DNA of 64,000 nucleotides from contig NZ_MLYO01000023.1 in NCBI RefSeq assembly GCF_001866665.1, forward strand, positions 84,543 to 148,542, read 5' to 3'. The notes under the pieces were generated by a model. The model worked only from the letters and a program-made list of their open reading frames with translations, did no database searches and had not been told where the DNA came from. The DNA comes from Streptomyces monashensis. GTDB taxonomy: Bacteria; Actinomycetota; Actinomycetes; Streptomycetales; Streptomycetaceae. The position numbers and the translations under genes were made by a program. The stretch's first letter is position 1, and the number at the start of each line of letters is the position of its first letter. Of the stretch, positions 32,096 through 41,363 are shown one piece after another.

Positions 32096-33442
32096 ATGGG
32101 CATAACGGGTAGGCGCAGCCAAGAGATCTACGACGTGGTCGGAATCGGGTTCGGCCCGTCCAACCTGTCGCTCGCGATCGCCTTGGAGGAACACGGGGCG
32201 AGCGCTCCGCAGCATCCGGTCAGGTCCCGGTTCTTCGAGCGGCAACCCACGTTCGGGTGGCACCGCAACATGCTGCTGCCGTCGACGACCATGCAGATCT
32301 CGTTCCTCAAGGACCTGGCGACCTTCAGGAATCCGATGTCCCGGTTCAGCTTCGTCTCGTATCTGCACGCCTCCAACCGGCTGGTGCAGTTCGTGAACAA
32401 CCAGGACTTCTTCCCGACCCGGCAGGAGTTCCACCAGTACCTGGAGTGGGCGGCCGCCGGCCTGGGCGACCGGGTCACCTACGGCGCCGAGGTCACCTCG
32501 ATCCGGCCCGGTACCGCGGCCGGGTCCCCTGCGCCCGACCTCCTCGAGATCGAGGTGCGCGACGGCGACGGCACCACCAGCGTGGTCACCGCGCGCAACG
32601 TGGCCGTCTCGACGGGCCTGGTGCCGCGGCTGCCGGAGGGCGTGACGTCCGACGAACGCGTGTGGCACAGCTCGGAGTTCCTGACCAGGTTCAACGTACA
32701 GGACCCGGCGGACCTCAGGAGCGTGGCGGTGGTCGGCGCCGGCCAGAGCGCGGCCGAGATCACCCGCTTCCTCCACGACGCCCTGCCGCACGCCCAGGTC
32801 TGCGCGGTCATCCCGTCCTACGGCTACTCCGTCGCCGACGACACCCCCTTCGCCAACCAGGTCTTCGACCCCGGCGCGGTCGACCAGTACTACTTCGGCA
32901 CCGAGCAGGGACGGGACGCGTTCTGGCGCTATCACCGCAACACCAACTACTCGGTGGTCGACGCCGACGTCATCCGGGACCTGTACCAGCGCTCGTACGA
33001 CGAGCAGGTGCGCGGCGCCCAGCGGCTGCACTTCCGCAACCTCACCCGGGTCGCCGAGGTCGAACGCGCCGGGAGCGGGACGCGTGTGGTGCTGCGCTCG
33101 CTGCTCGACGAGCGGACGGAGGAACTGGCCGTCGACGCGCTGGTGTTCGCCACCGGTTACGACGGTCTGGACCCGGCCCGCCTGCTCGGCGACTTCGACC
33201 GGCACTTCGAGCGCGACGCGTCGGGCAGGCACCGCGTGGAACGCGACTACCGCCTGGTCAGCACGTCGGGACTGACCTGCGGCGTCTACCTCCAGGGCGG
33301 CACCGAGCACAGCCACGGTCTGTCGTCGTCCCTGCTGTCGAACATCGCGGTGCGCAGCGGCGAGATCGCCGACTCGATCGTGCTGCGGCACACCGAGCGG
33401 GAGCTGGGCCGTCCGGTGGAGGTCTCCTCCTCGGCCGCCTGA
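32096..33442 (+). CDS. L-ornithine N5-monooxygenase, KtzI-type
   Basis: A class B flavin N-hydroxylating monooxygenase of 448 residues (SidA/PvdA/KtzI family). The FAD motif GIGFGPSNLSLAI is at the N-terminus. LPSTTMQISFLKDLATFRNP is the family substrate/FAD signature, VVGAGQSAAEI binds NADPH, and FATGYDG is the C-terminal family motif. It hydroxylates the side-chain amine of ornithine, the committed step before KtzT-type N-N bond formation. The ATG at 32096 was preferred because GGGAGA is seven bases upstream; the in-frame GTG at 32081 overlaps that site. It ends at a very strong hairpin terminator. Confidence 0.95.
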   Translation: MGITGRRSQEIYDVVGIGFGPSNLSLAIALEEHGASAPQHPVRSRFFERQPTFGWHRNMLLPSTTMQISFLKDLATFRNPMSRFSFVSYLHASNRLVQFVNNQDFFPTRQEFHQYLEWAAAGLGDRVTYGAEVTSIRPGTAAGSPAPDLLEIEVRDGDGTTSVVTARNVAVSTGLVPRLPEGVTSDERVWHSSEFLTRFNVQDPADLRSVAVVGAGQSAAEITRFLHDALPHAQVCAVIPSYGYSVADDTPFANQVFDPGAVDQYYFGTEQGRDAFWRYHRNTNYSVVDADVIRDLYQRSYDEQVRGAQRLHFRNLTRVAEVERAGSGTRVVLRSLLDERTEELAVDALVFATGYDGLDPARLLGDFDRHFERDASGRHRVERDYRLVSTSGLTCGVYLQGGTEHSHGLSSSLLSNIAVRSGEIADSIVLRHTERELGRPVEVSSSAA

Positions 33443-33458
33443 GGCGGCACACCGTGGG

Positions 33459-33496
33459 GTGGGTCCCGGCGCTGTGGCCGCAGCGCCGGGACCCAC
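33459..33496 (+). terminator. Strong hairpin terminator after the KtzI-like gene
   Basis: 16-bp perfectly complementary arms (GTGGGTCCCGGCGCTG at 33459-33474 and its complement at 33481-33496) around a 6-base loop, 16 bp after the stop codon. It marks the right end of the Piz-supply block. Confidence 0.85.
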
Positions 33497-33772
33497 TCTC
33501 TCATTCAGCCGCCCCTGATTCCCTTTCGGGCGGAGCGTGATTCGCCGCCCGGCGTTTCCCTTGATATCCGTCGCCCAAGTTGACGGGATTCGGCTTTCGT
33601 CGACCCGCGGCCGCGCGCGATGATTGACGGGCAAGCACAGCTCGGGCCGGAAAGCATTCGTCCGCACGGGGTCCGGGGCACAGCCGAGTGTTTTTGTACC
33701 GTACTCAAGCGCATGCCCGGTCATTCGGGGACCGGCCCGTGGCCGCGGTCTTCCACAGAAGGAGTCGTGCCT
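33497..33772. other. Intergenic region before the small ORF / DUF4162 pair
   Basis: 276 bp with two TTGACG hexamers (near 33579 and 33625), a TTTTTG run near 33690 and AGAAGGAG near 33757 before the small ORF. No protein-coding signal; probably promoter sequence for the following genes. Confidence 0.4.
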
Positions 33773-33874
33773 ATGAGCGCCCATTGCCCGGTCAGCAACC
33801 TCGTCCCGCGCAACGGCGTGGGCGCGGCCCGGGTCGTCGTGCCGGACCCGGGCGAGACGGAGGTCCTGCCATGA
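33773..33874 (+). CDS. Small ORF, 33 aa, coupled to the next gene
   Basis: ATG preceded by a good AGAAGGAG site; it encodes MSAHCPVSNLVPRNG... and 18 further residues. Its stop overlaps the start of the following gene (ATGA). No known family. It may be a translational leader or a real small peptide; the ribosome site and coupling are the only support. Confidence 0.4.
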   Translation: MSAHCPVSNLVPRNGVGAARVVVPDPGETEVLP

Positions 33875-34299
33875 ACGAGCAGCGGCATCGGCGCCCGAAC
33901 GACGACACCCGAGCCAAGGCTGGGCCAGTCCCCGTGACACACACACCCTGGGTTCCTGCCTCGGCCGGCCACCGCCCCGCCGTACCTGAGCCCCGCCACC
34001 CCGACTGTCTCATCCGTCTGCGGTTCGCCGACGCGGTCGCGCTCGAACGTGCCGACCTCGCGTTCGGTTCGCTGTCAGACCTGGGCTTCGCCGACGTGCG
34101 GAGCGACCCCGCCACCCTCACCCTCCAGATCGCCGGTGACGCCGGCATCGAGTCACTGCGGGCTGTCCTCGCGGTCCTCGACACGGCAGCGATCACGGCC
34201 GAGGCGCTCACCGTGCACACACATGAACTCGACGACGTCTTCGCCGCGTTCACCGGTCTTCCGGCAACCGCGGGCAGAACCGCCGCCGGCCGCACATGA
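33871..34299 (+). CDS. Detached C-terminal (DUF4162-type) domain of a DrrA-like ATPase
   Basis: A 142-residue protein. From about residue 46 (CLIRLRFADAVALERA) to LTVHTHELDDVFAAFTG it lines up with the C-terminal domain of the full DrrA-type ATPase in this window (VRLRFTDPIAYRSA ... LTVHTPDLDDVFFALTD). No Walker A, signature or Walker B motif is present. The first 45 residues are Arg/Pro-rich and unrelated. It could be the 3' remnant of a deleted transporter gene now expressed from a new start, or a free-standing partner of the nearby DrrAB pair, 1.5 kb downstream. Codon choice is less uniform than in that DrrA gene. Confidence 0.65.
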   Translation: MNEQRHRRPNDDTRAKAGPVPVTHTPWVPASAGHRPAVPEPRHPDCLIRLRFADAVALERADLAFGSLSDLGFADVRSDPATLTLQIAGDAGIESLRAVLAVLDTAAITAEALTVHTHELDDVFAAFTGLPATAGRTAAGRT

Positions 34300-34305
34300 A
34301 CGCGC

Positions 34306-34749
34306 TCAGGCCAGGTCGTCGCGGGTCACCCGGCGGTGCGCGGTGCGCCACCTGCCACGGATGCGGACCAGGACGTCCTCCATGACGCACACATACAGGA
34401 CCCTGGAACTGCCCCCGCGCGGCGTGACGTACACGAGGGCCGAGCAGCGCGTGTGCAGCGACCCGTCCGCCTGGGGTCGTACGTCGAGCATGCCGATCCA
34501 GTGATGGAGGCGGTTGCCGACCCGCCGCTGCCGTGCCTCGCCGGCACGCACATAGCGCGCGAGCCCGGCGCGGGCACGCAACGGGCCGGACAGGGAGGGA
34601 AGTTCGAAGACGGCGTCCTCGGTGAAGGTGCCCGCCCAGCGCTCGGCGTCGTGCGCGTCCAGGATCCGCATCTGGTGCGCGTAGAACCGCTGCACCTCCG
34701 CGTACAGGGCGGCGAACTCCTGGCTCTGGAGCACGCGTTCAGCGGCCAT
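34306..34749 (-). CDS. SnoaL-like / NTF2-fold protein
   Basis: A 147-residue protein of the SnoaL/NTF2-like superfamily: EVQRFYAHQMRILDAHDAERWAGTFTEDAVFELP, then HHWIGMLDVRP and a terminal RTAHRRVTRDDLA. Such small alpha+beta barrels act as cyclases, isomerases, hydroxylase partners or dioxygenase beta-type subunits in antibiotic pathways; nothing here fixes the reaction. The start was set at MAAERVL because GGAGG lies eight bases upstream; the open frame extends further but without a ribosome site. Convergent with the DUF4162 gene. Confidence 0.7.
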   Translation of the reverse strand: MAAERVLQSQEFAALYAEVQRFYAHQMRILDAHDAERWAGTFTEDAVFELPSLSGPLRARAGLARYVRAGEARQRRVGNRLHHWIGMLDVRPQADGSLHTRCSALVYVTPRGGSSRVLYVCVMEDVLVRIRGRWRTAHRRVTRDDLA

Positions 34750-35083
34750 GCTCGCAACCTCCGCTTCCGTCCGTGTCCTTGGCGTCCTCGGCGTCGTCGG
34801 TCCTCCGCATGGACAGTGTTCGAGGCGCGGATCGAGCATCTTTCAAATACTCCTCAAGTGCCCCCGTCGACGGTGGATGCCGCGAGGCCGCCGCAGAGCG
34901 TTCACTCTCAGTCCATTGCAACAGGCCTGCCGAGGATTCGTTGCGTTACACCCAGGACCGTTGCAACGATTTCCATGCTTTGACCTGCAGATATCTAGAT
35001 AGTGCGCAACAACTCCATTGCCGGATCGATGAATGCAACGTAGCGTTTCTGGCATCGGAAACAACGGAGCCAAGGAGCCCACG
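34750..35083. promoter_or_regulatory. Control region of the DUF4097-drrAB operon
   Basis: This is among the most A/T-rich parts of the window. GCAAC repeats start at 34918, 34963, 35006 and 35035. The second is part of the palindrome CGTTGCAACG (34959-34968); the last forms AACG-TAG-CGTT. TTGACC at 34980-34985 is a -35 candidate. The pattern suits a repressor operator such as a TetR-type site, but no such regulator gene is in the window. CAAGGAG lies before the ATG at 35084. Confidence 0.45.
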
Positions 35084-35773
35084 ATGCAGAAGAACCAGGC
35101 TTTGACGCAGAAGTTCGACAGCCCGGCCCCCCTCACGGCCGTCCTGGACATCCCCGGCGGACTCGTCCGCCTCATCGCCGCCGACCGCACCGACACCACC
35201 GTCGAGGTCCTGCCCGCCGACCCCGCCAAGAGCCGCGACGTCAAGGCAGCCGAACAGATCACCGTCACCCACACCGACGGCACCCTCCGCATCGAGACCA
35301 CCGCACCCAAGAACCGGCTCCTCGGCCCCTCCGGAGCCGTCGAGGTCACCGTCCAACTGCCCACCGACTCCCACGTCCAGGCCACGACCGCCGGCGCCGA
35401 ACTGCGCGGCGTCGGACGCCTCGGCAACATCACCTTCGACGGCGCCTACCGCTCGGTCAAGCTCGACGAAGCCGCAACCACCCACCTCACCGTCCACGAC
35501 GGCGACGTCTCCATCGGCCGCCTGAACGGCCCCGCCGAGATCAACACCCAACGCGGCGACATCCACATCACCGAAGCCGTCACCGGCACCCTCGACCTGC
35601 GCACCGCGAAAGGCGACATCACCGTCGGCGCCGCCCAGGGAGTCTCCGCCGCCCTCGACGCCGGCACCAGCCACGGCCGCGTCCACAACTCCCTCAGGAA
35701 CCCCGACGCCACCCCCGCCCTGACCATCCGCGCCACCACCTCCTACGGCGACATCACCGCCCGCAGCCTCTGA
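35084..35773 (+). CDS. DUF4097-family beta-strand repeat protein
   Basis: A 229-residue protein of the DUF4097/adhesin-like right-handed beta-repeat type: short strands such as LTVHDGDVSIGRLNG, EINTQRGDIHITEA and LDLRTAKGDITVGAA recur with G-D-I/V turns. There is no signal peptide or membrane span, so it is probably cytosolic. The function is unknown; such genes often precede DrrAB-like transporters in Streptomyces, as here (13 bp before the ATPase gene). Codons in this and the following ATPase gene are almost exclusively C-ended, more extreme than in neighbouring genes. Confidence 0.8.
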   Translation: MQKNQALTQKFDSPAPLTAVLDIPGGLVRLIAADRTDTTVEVLPADPAKSRDVKAAEQITVTHTDGTLRIETTAPKNRLLGPSGAVEVTVQLPTDSHVQATTAGAELRGVGRLGNITFDGAYRSVKLDEAATTHLTVHDGDVSIGRLNGPAEINTQRGDIHITEAVTGTLDLRTAKGDITVGAAQGVSAALDAGTSHGRVHNSLRNPDATPALTIRATTSYGDITARSL

Positions 35774-35786
35774 CAAGGAGCACCCC

Positions 35787-36739
<953 letters not shown>

Positions 36740-36743
<4 letters not shown>

Positions 36744-37516
36744 GTTCCCTGTCCCTCGCCGTACGCGACTCGAACACCATGCTGCGCCGCAACCTCCTGC
36801 ACGCCCGGCGCTACCCCTCCCTCACGCTGAACCTGCTGCTCACCCCGGTCATGCTGCTGTTGCTGTTCGTCTACATCTTCGGCAACGCGATGAGCGGCGG
36901 CGCGGGCCGCTCGGCCTACATCGCCTACCTCGTGCCCGGCATCCTGCTGATGACCATCGGCTCCACCGTGATCGGCACCGCGGTGTCCGTCTCCACCGAC
37001 ATGAGCGAAGGCATCATCGCCCGCTTCCGCACCATGGCCATCCACCGCGGCTCCATCCTCGTCGGACACGTCATCGGCAGCGTCATCCAGTCGGTCATGA
37101 GCGTGGTCCTCGTCGGCGCCGTCGGCGTGGCCATCGGCTTCCGCTCCCACCACGCCACCGTCCTGGACTGGCTCGCGGCGTTCGGGCTGATCGTCCTGTT
37201 CGCCCTCGCGCTCACCTGGATCGCGGTCGGCATGGGCCTGGTCAGCCCGACCGCGGAGGCCGCCAGCAACAACGCCATGCCGCTGATCCTGCTGCCCCTG
37301 CTCTCCAGCGCCTTCGTCCCCCTGCACTCCATGCCCGGCTGGTTCCAGCCCATCGCCCACTACCAGCCCTTCACCCCCGCCATCGAGACCCTGCGCGGCC
37401 TCCTCCTCGGCACCCACATCGGCAACAACTGGTGGATCGCCCTGGCCTGGTGCCTCGGCCTCACCGTCCTCGGCTACCGCTGGTCCACCTCCACGTTCAA
37501 CCAGGACCCGAAGTAG
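36740..37516 (+). CDS. ABC-2 type permease, DrrB family
   Basis: A 258-residue membrane protein with about six hydrophobic spans: LTLNLLLTPVMLLLLFVYIF, YLVPGILLMTIGSTVIG, SVIQSVMSVVLVGAVGVAIG, FGLIVLFALALTWIAVGM, AMPLILLPLLSSAFVP and a C-terminal WWIALAWCLGLTVLG. The EGIIARFRTMAIHRGSILVGH loop is the ABC-2 coupling region. The ATG overlaps the ATPase stop (ATGA). It is the membrane half of the DrrAB-type exporter. The C-terminus is followed by a hairpin shared with the convergent NRPS gene. Confidence 0.94.
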
Positions 37517-37586
37517 CCGCCCATCACGACGACGGGGCCTCACCCGTCCGAACTCTCCACCGCCCCACTCGAAGCACCGAACCGCC

Positions 37587-37620
37587 GCCGGCGCCCTCAC
37601 CATCCCCCGAGGGCACCGGC
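37587..37620. terminator. Bidirectional hairpin between drrB and the A-MT gene
   Basis: GCCGG-C-GCCCTC pairs with GAGGGC-A-CCGGC: 11 paired bases with one opposed mismatch and a 10-base loop, between convergent genes. Confidence 0.6.
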
Positions 37621-37641
37621 GACGCGGCGTTCAGGAACGGT

Positions 37642-39978
37642 TCACAGCCGGCGCAGCAGGGCCGCCCGGTCGACCTTGCCCGTGCTGGTCAGGGGCAGCT
37701 CGTCGAGCGCGACGACGCGCGTGGGGATCATGTACGACGGCAGGATGGTCCGCAGGGCGCGTACGACCTCGGCCTTCGAGAGCGGATCGGCCGCCGGCAC
37801 GTAGAAGGCGGCCAGCGTCCGCCCGCCCGGCCCCGTGGGCGCCACCACCGACGCGGCCCGGACACCCGGGCACTGGAGGAGGGCGCTCTGCACCTCGCCC
37901 AGTTCGATCCGGTAGCCGCGCACCTTGACCTGGTCGTCGAGGCGGCCGAGGAACTGCAGGTCGCCGCTCGGCAGCCAGCGGGCGCGGTCACCGGTGCGGT
38001 ACATGCGCTCGCCGGGGCTCAGGGCTCCCGGATCGGGCAGGAACTTGACGGCGGTGAGACGGGCGGCCGCGGCGTAGCCCAGGGCCACGCAGGTGCCGGC
38101 GATGTACAGATCGCCCTCCTCGCCGAGGGGGCAGGGGCGCAGGTCGCCGTCGAGCACGTAGTAGCGGGCGTTCTGCATCGGTTTCCCGTAGGGGATGCTC
38201 GGCCACGTGGGGTCGACGTCGCCCACCCGGTAGTGGTTCGACCAGACGGTGCACTCCGTGGCGCCGCCCAGCGCCACCACCTCGGCCTTCGGGAACGCGG
38301 CCCGGATCCGGTCCGGGAGCGGCACCGGGATCCAGTCGCCGCTGAGGAGGACCAGGCGGAGCGTGTCGCGCCCGGCGGGCTCGCGGGCCTGGACGAAGGG
38401 CATGACCATGGCCAGGGTGGCGGGCGCCGAGTCCCAGATGGTGATGGCCTCCTGTTCGAGCAGGTCCACCAGGGTGTCCGGCTCGGCGAGTTCCGCCGCC
38501 GACGCCAGCCGTACGGTCGCGCCGGCGGCCAGCACGCCGAAGACGTCGTAGACCGAGAGGTCGAAGCAGAAGGACGTGACGAACAGGATCTCGTCGGCGG
38601 GCCCGATCCCGTAGGTGCGGTTCACCCAGTCGATGAGGTTCACCGCCGACCGGTGGGTGACGACGACTCCCTTGGGCGCACCGGTCGAACCGGACGTGAA
38701 GATGGTGTAGCAGACGTCCTCGGCCGTCGGACCGGTGGCGAGGGGGGCGGCCGGGCGGAGGCCGACGTGATGGCCGGTCCACAGCGGCTCGCGGCCCGGC
38801 GCCGCGCGCTCACGGGACGGCTCCACGCGGATGACGGCGTCGTACCGCTCGGCCAGTTCGCCGCCGAACTCCTCGGCCCGGCGGCGGTGGACGCTCGCGC
38901 GGGCCACCCCGGGCAGGAGTTCGGGGAGGCGCTCGACGAACCGGGGCGGGACCCGAAGGCCGGAGCAGGTGCCGAGCCCGGGGTCGACGAGGTCGGCGAG
39001 GACGATGACGCCGTCGTCGGCGAGCAGCCCGAGAAGCGAGTCGAGGACGCCGGTCAGGTGGTCGAGATCCGGCAGGAACTGCACCGTACTGGCGAGCACG
39101 ACGACGTGGAACGGGCCGCGTACCCGCTCGGCGGCCTCATGCGCGAAGCACACCACGCCGTCGACCTCGCCCCCGGCCCGGGCCCCTGTCTCCTGGCTCC
39201 GGGCCACGGACACCGGTGAGGGGTCGACGGCGACGTAGCGGGACGCCCACGGCGCCAGGGCCTCGACGATCAGGCCGGAACCGCACCCGATCTCCAGGAC
39301 CGAGGGCCGTTCGACAGACGTCGCGGCCCGCACGAACCGCGCCACGTGGTTCTGGTAGCCCCGGACGTCGTCCTCGTCGAACGGCCGTTGCGCGCGGCGC
39401 AGGTTGAAGCCGGCGGCTTCGAGCGGATCGTCGGAGCCGGACACGTAGTCGAAGAGGTCCGCGACCTGCTCGCGCCGGAACGTGGCCGACCAGGAGAACT
39501 CCTCGGGGATGTCGGGGCACAGCACGTGGCGGAGCGACGGCACCTCCCAGCGGAACTCCTGTACGGAGGGCAGGTGTACGCGGTCGGTCAGAACGGCCGC
39601 CACATCGAGCTGGTCGAGCAGCCCGACCACCCGGGCGGCGGGCCACGACGGGTCGAGCGGGACGTAGGAGGCGCCGCACTTGAGCACCGCGAGCAGTCCG
39701 ACGAGAGCCGACGCGTCGCGCTCGCCGTAGACGCCCACGGTGCCGCCCCGGCCCAGTCCCAGCTCGCGCAGCAGCCGCGCCAGCCGGTTGGCGTGGCGGT
39801 CCAGTTCGCCATGGGTGAGGACCTGCTTGTCGGAGGTCACGATCGCGGGGCGGTCCGGGTACCTCAGGGCGGCCTCGGCGATCAGCCCGGGGATCGTGGC
39901 GTCGTCGCGAAACGGCCGCGCGGTCTCGTTCCACCCGCTCCAGGGGGCGCCCGGCACGGACGCCGGCGGGACGCTCAC
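37642..39978 (-). CDS. Adenylation protein interrupted by a methyltransferase between A2 and A3 (Cys-like)
   Basis: A 778-residue stand-alone adenylation protein. A1/A2 (LTHGELDRHANRLAR, LKCGASYVPLDPSWP) are followed not by A3 but by a SAM-dependent methyltransferase (motif I LEIGCGSGL near residue 230; VVLASTVQFLPD and DGVIVLADL further on) to about residue 400. A3 (FTSGSTGAPKG) and all later cores including STGKVDR then follow. The pocket reads by eye D-L-Y-D-L-S-L-V-W-K, close to the cysteine code DLYNLSLIWK. TioN of thiocoraline has the same A2-A3 insertion and S-methylates Cys, so S-methyl-Cys on a carrier is predicted. The GTG start overlaps the carrier-gene stop (GTGA). Confidence 0.9.
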   Translation of the reverse strand: MSVPPASVPGAPWSGWNETARPFRDDATIPGLIAEAALRYPDRPAIVTSDKQVLTHGELDRHANRLARLLRELGLGRGGTVGVYGERDASALVGLLAVLKCGASYVPLDPSWPAARVVGLLDQLDVAAVLTDRVHLPSVQEFRWEVPSLRHVLCPDIPEEFSWSATFRREQVADLFDYVSGSDDPLEAAGFNLRRAQRPFDEDDVRGYQNHVARFVRAATSVERPSVLEIGCGSGLIVEALAPWASRYVAVDPSPVSVARSQETGARAGGEVDGVVCFAHEAAERVRGPFHVVVLASTVQFLPDLDHLTGVLDSLLGLLADDGVIVLADLVDPGLGTCSGLRVPPRFVERLPELLPGVARASVHRRRAEEFGGELAERYDAVIRVEPSRERAAPGREPLWTGHHVGLRPAAPLATGPTAEDVCYTIFTSGSTGAPKGVVVTHRSAVNLIDWVNRTYGIGPADEILFVTSFCFDLSVYDVFGVLAAGATVRLASAAELAEPDTLVDLLEQEAITIWDSAPATLAMVMPFVQAREPAGRDTLRLVLLSGDWIPVPLPDRIRAAFPKAEVVALGGATECTVWSNHYRVGDVDPTWPSIPYGKPMQNARYYVLDGDLRPCPLGEEGDLYIAGTCVALGYAAAARLTAVKFLPDPGALSPGERMYRTGDRARWLPSGDLQFLGRLDDQVKVRGYRIELGEVQSALLQCPGVRAASVVAPTGPGGRTLAAFYVPAADPLSKAEVVRALRTILPSYMIPTRVVALDELPLTSTGKVDRAALLRRL

Positions 39979-40283
39979 CGGGCCGGCGCCCGGAAGGCCT
40001 CGTGGGCCGCCAGCACGCCGGTCAGTTCGTTCACCGTCGGGTGGTCGAAGAAGAGCCGGAGCGACAGGCGCGTGCCGGCCAGGGACCCGAGCCTGGCCAT
40101 GATGCCGGCGATCAGCAGGGAATTGCCGCCGGCTTCGAAGAAGTCGTCGTCGTCGCCGAAACGGTCGTGCTCCAGTGCGTCGGCCCACTGCACCCGCACG
40201 TGGGCGCGGAGCAGCTCGAGGTCCGGGCCGTCGTGGCCGACGTGGTCCGGGCTCGCCACCCCGGCCGATCCGAAGTTGTTCAC
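39975..40283 (-). CDS. Stand-alone carrier protein paired with the A-MT protein
   Basis: A carrier of about 102 residues: DDDDFFEAGGNSLLIAGIM holds the phosphopantetheinyl Ser in a GGNS context, followed by LFFDHPTVNEL. The chosen start is the GTG six bases after AGGAG; a TTG at 40322 would lengthen it to 115 residues but lacks a ribosome site. Translationally coupled to the A-MT gene, so it is very probably loaded by that protein. The docking to a condensation domain elsewhere is unknown. Confidence 0.88.
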   Translation of the reverse strand: MNNFGSAGVASPDHVGHDGPDLELLRAHVRVQWADALEHDRFGDDDDFFEAGGNSLLIAGIMARLGSLAGTRLSLRLFFDHPTVNELTGVLAAHEAFRAPAR

Positions 40284-40498
40284 CACTCGCTCCTGCGTCG
40301 TCTCGGTGCGCTGCGTCTTCAACTGGCTTTCACTGCAGCCCTGTTACCGGCAACGGCTCCGCCGCCGACCGCGGCTCGGTCGCCCGGTTCCGGCCGGGTG
40401 CCAGTCTTGCCGTGGCGGCCGGCCGTTGTCCGAGGATCTTTCAGAGGTCAGTCAGGGTTGACGCCCGTGGGCCGCGGCCACTGGTCATCCTTGCGTGC
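40284..40498. promoter_or_regulatory. Divergent promoter region, carrier (-) / thioesterase (+)
   Basis: 215 bp. TTGACG at 40458-40463 is a possible -35 for the thioesterase gene. No Shine-Dalgarno precedes that gene's ATG, so its transcript may be leaderless. No copy of the 18-bp palindrome is present. Confidence 0.35.
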
Positions 40499-41260
40499 AT
40501 GGGAACAAACACGAAGAGTCGCTGGTTCGTCGGTGTCCCTCACGATGGCCCCAAGGAGTGCGCGCTGTACGCCTTTCCGCATGCGGGCGCCGGCGTGACC
40601 ACGGTGCGTCAGCTGTGCGTCGAACTCTCCGACGCGTTCGACGCCTTCGGGGTACGCCTCCCGGGCCGGGAGTCCCGGCTCGGGGATCCGGTGGAGACCG
40701 TCATGCCCGAGCTCGCCGACAAGCTCGCCGACGAACTGCTCCGCCACGCCGAGGGGCGCCCGGTGGTGCTGTACGGGCACTGCGCCGGCGCGGCGGTCGC
40801 CTACGAGGTGGCACGACGCCTGGGCCCCGCCCGGGTGCGGGCGCTGGTCGTCTCCTCGCACCCGGCTCCGGGGAGCGTCCGCCGCGAGCCCACGTGGGCG
40901 TTGCCGCGGCCGGACTTCCTCCAGCAGGTCGTGACGGACGGGTACCTCCCGTCGCAGCTCCTCGCCAACGAGGAACTGCTCGACATCATCGAGCCCGCCC
41001 TGCGCGCCGACTACGAACTCGTCGACGCCTACGAGCTGGAGCTGTACGAAAACGGGGCCGGCGAACCCGTCCCGGTTCCGACGGTGGCCGTGTTCGGCCA
41101 CGACGACCACACCGTCGAACCCGCCCACATCGACGCCTGGTCGGCGCTCACCACCGGGCCGTTCCGGGTCGTGTCCCTGCCCGGCGGACATGACCTGCCG
41201 AGCAGCCGTCCGGCAGAGCTGGCGGCGGCCATCCGCGAGGCCCTGGCGGCCTGCGCCTGA
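40499..41260 (+). CDS. Type II thioesterase with a cysteine nucleophile (GHCAG)
   Basis: A 253-residue alpha/beta-hydrolase of the NRPS/PKS type II thioesterase family (ALYAFPHAGAG at the N-terminus, VRLPGRESRLGDP, ... SLPGGHDLPSS with the catalytic His). The nucleophile elbow is GHCAG, so Cys95 replaces the usual Ser. Cys-type elbows occur in some acyl-transferring relatives and would favour transfer over hydrolysis, but editing activity is also possible. It is divergent from the carrier/A-MT pair, suggesting it services that loading line. No ribosome-binding site is visible upstream. Confidence 0.9.
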   Translation: MGTNTKSRWFVGVPHDGPKECALYAFPHAGAGVTTVRQLCVELSDAFDAFGVRLPGRESRLGDPVETVMPELADKLADELLRHAEGRPVVLYGHCAGAAVAYEVARRLGPARVRALVVSSHPAPGSVRREPTWALPRPDFLQQVVTDGYLPSQLLANEELLDIIEPALRADYELVDAYELELYENGAGEPVPVPTVAVFGHDDHTVEPAHIDAWSALTTGPFRVVSLPGGHDLPSSRPAELAAAIREALAACA

Positions 41261-41296
41261 GCACGGGCGCCGGCCCGCCGCCCGCCCCACACCCGT

Positions 41297-41326
41297 CGGC
41301 CGGCACCTCGCGCGGTGTGCCGGCCG
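41297..41326. terminator. Hairpin between the convergent thioesterase genes
   Basis: CGGCCGGCAC and GTGCCGGCCG, perfectly complementary 10-bp arms around a 10-base loop, in the 103-bp gap. Confidence 0.7.
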
Positions 41327-41363
41327 GTGAGCGGCGCGAGGCCGTACCGTCGCGTGACGGTGT

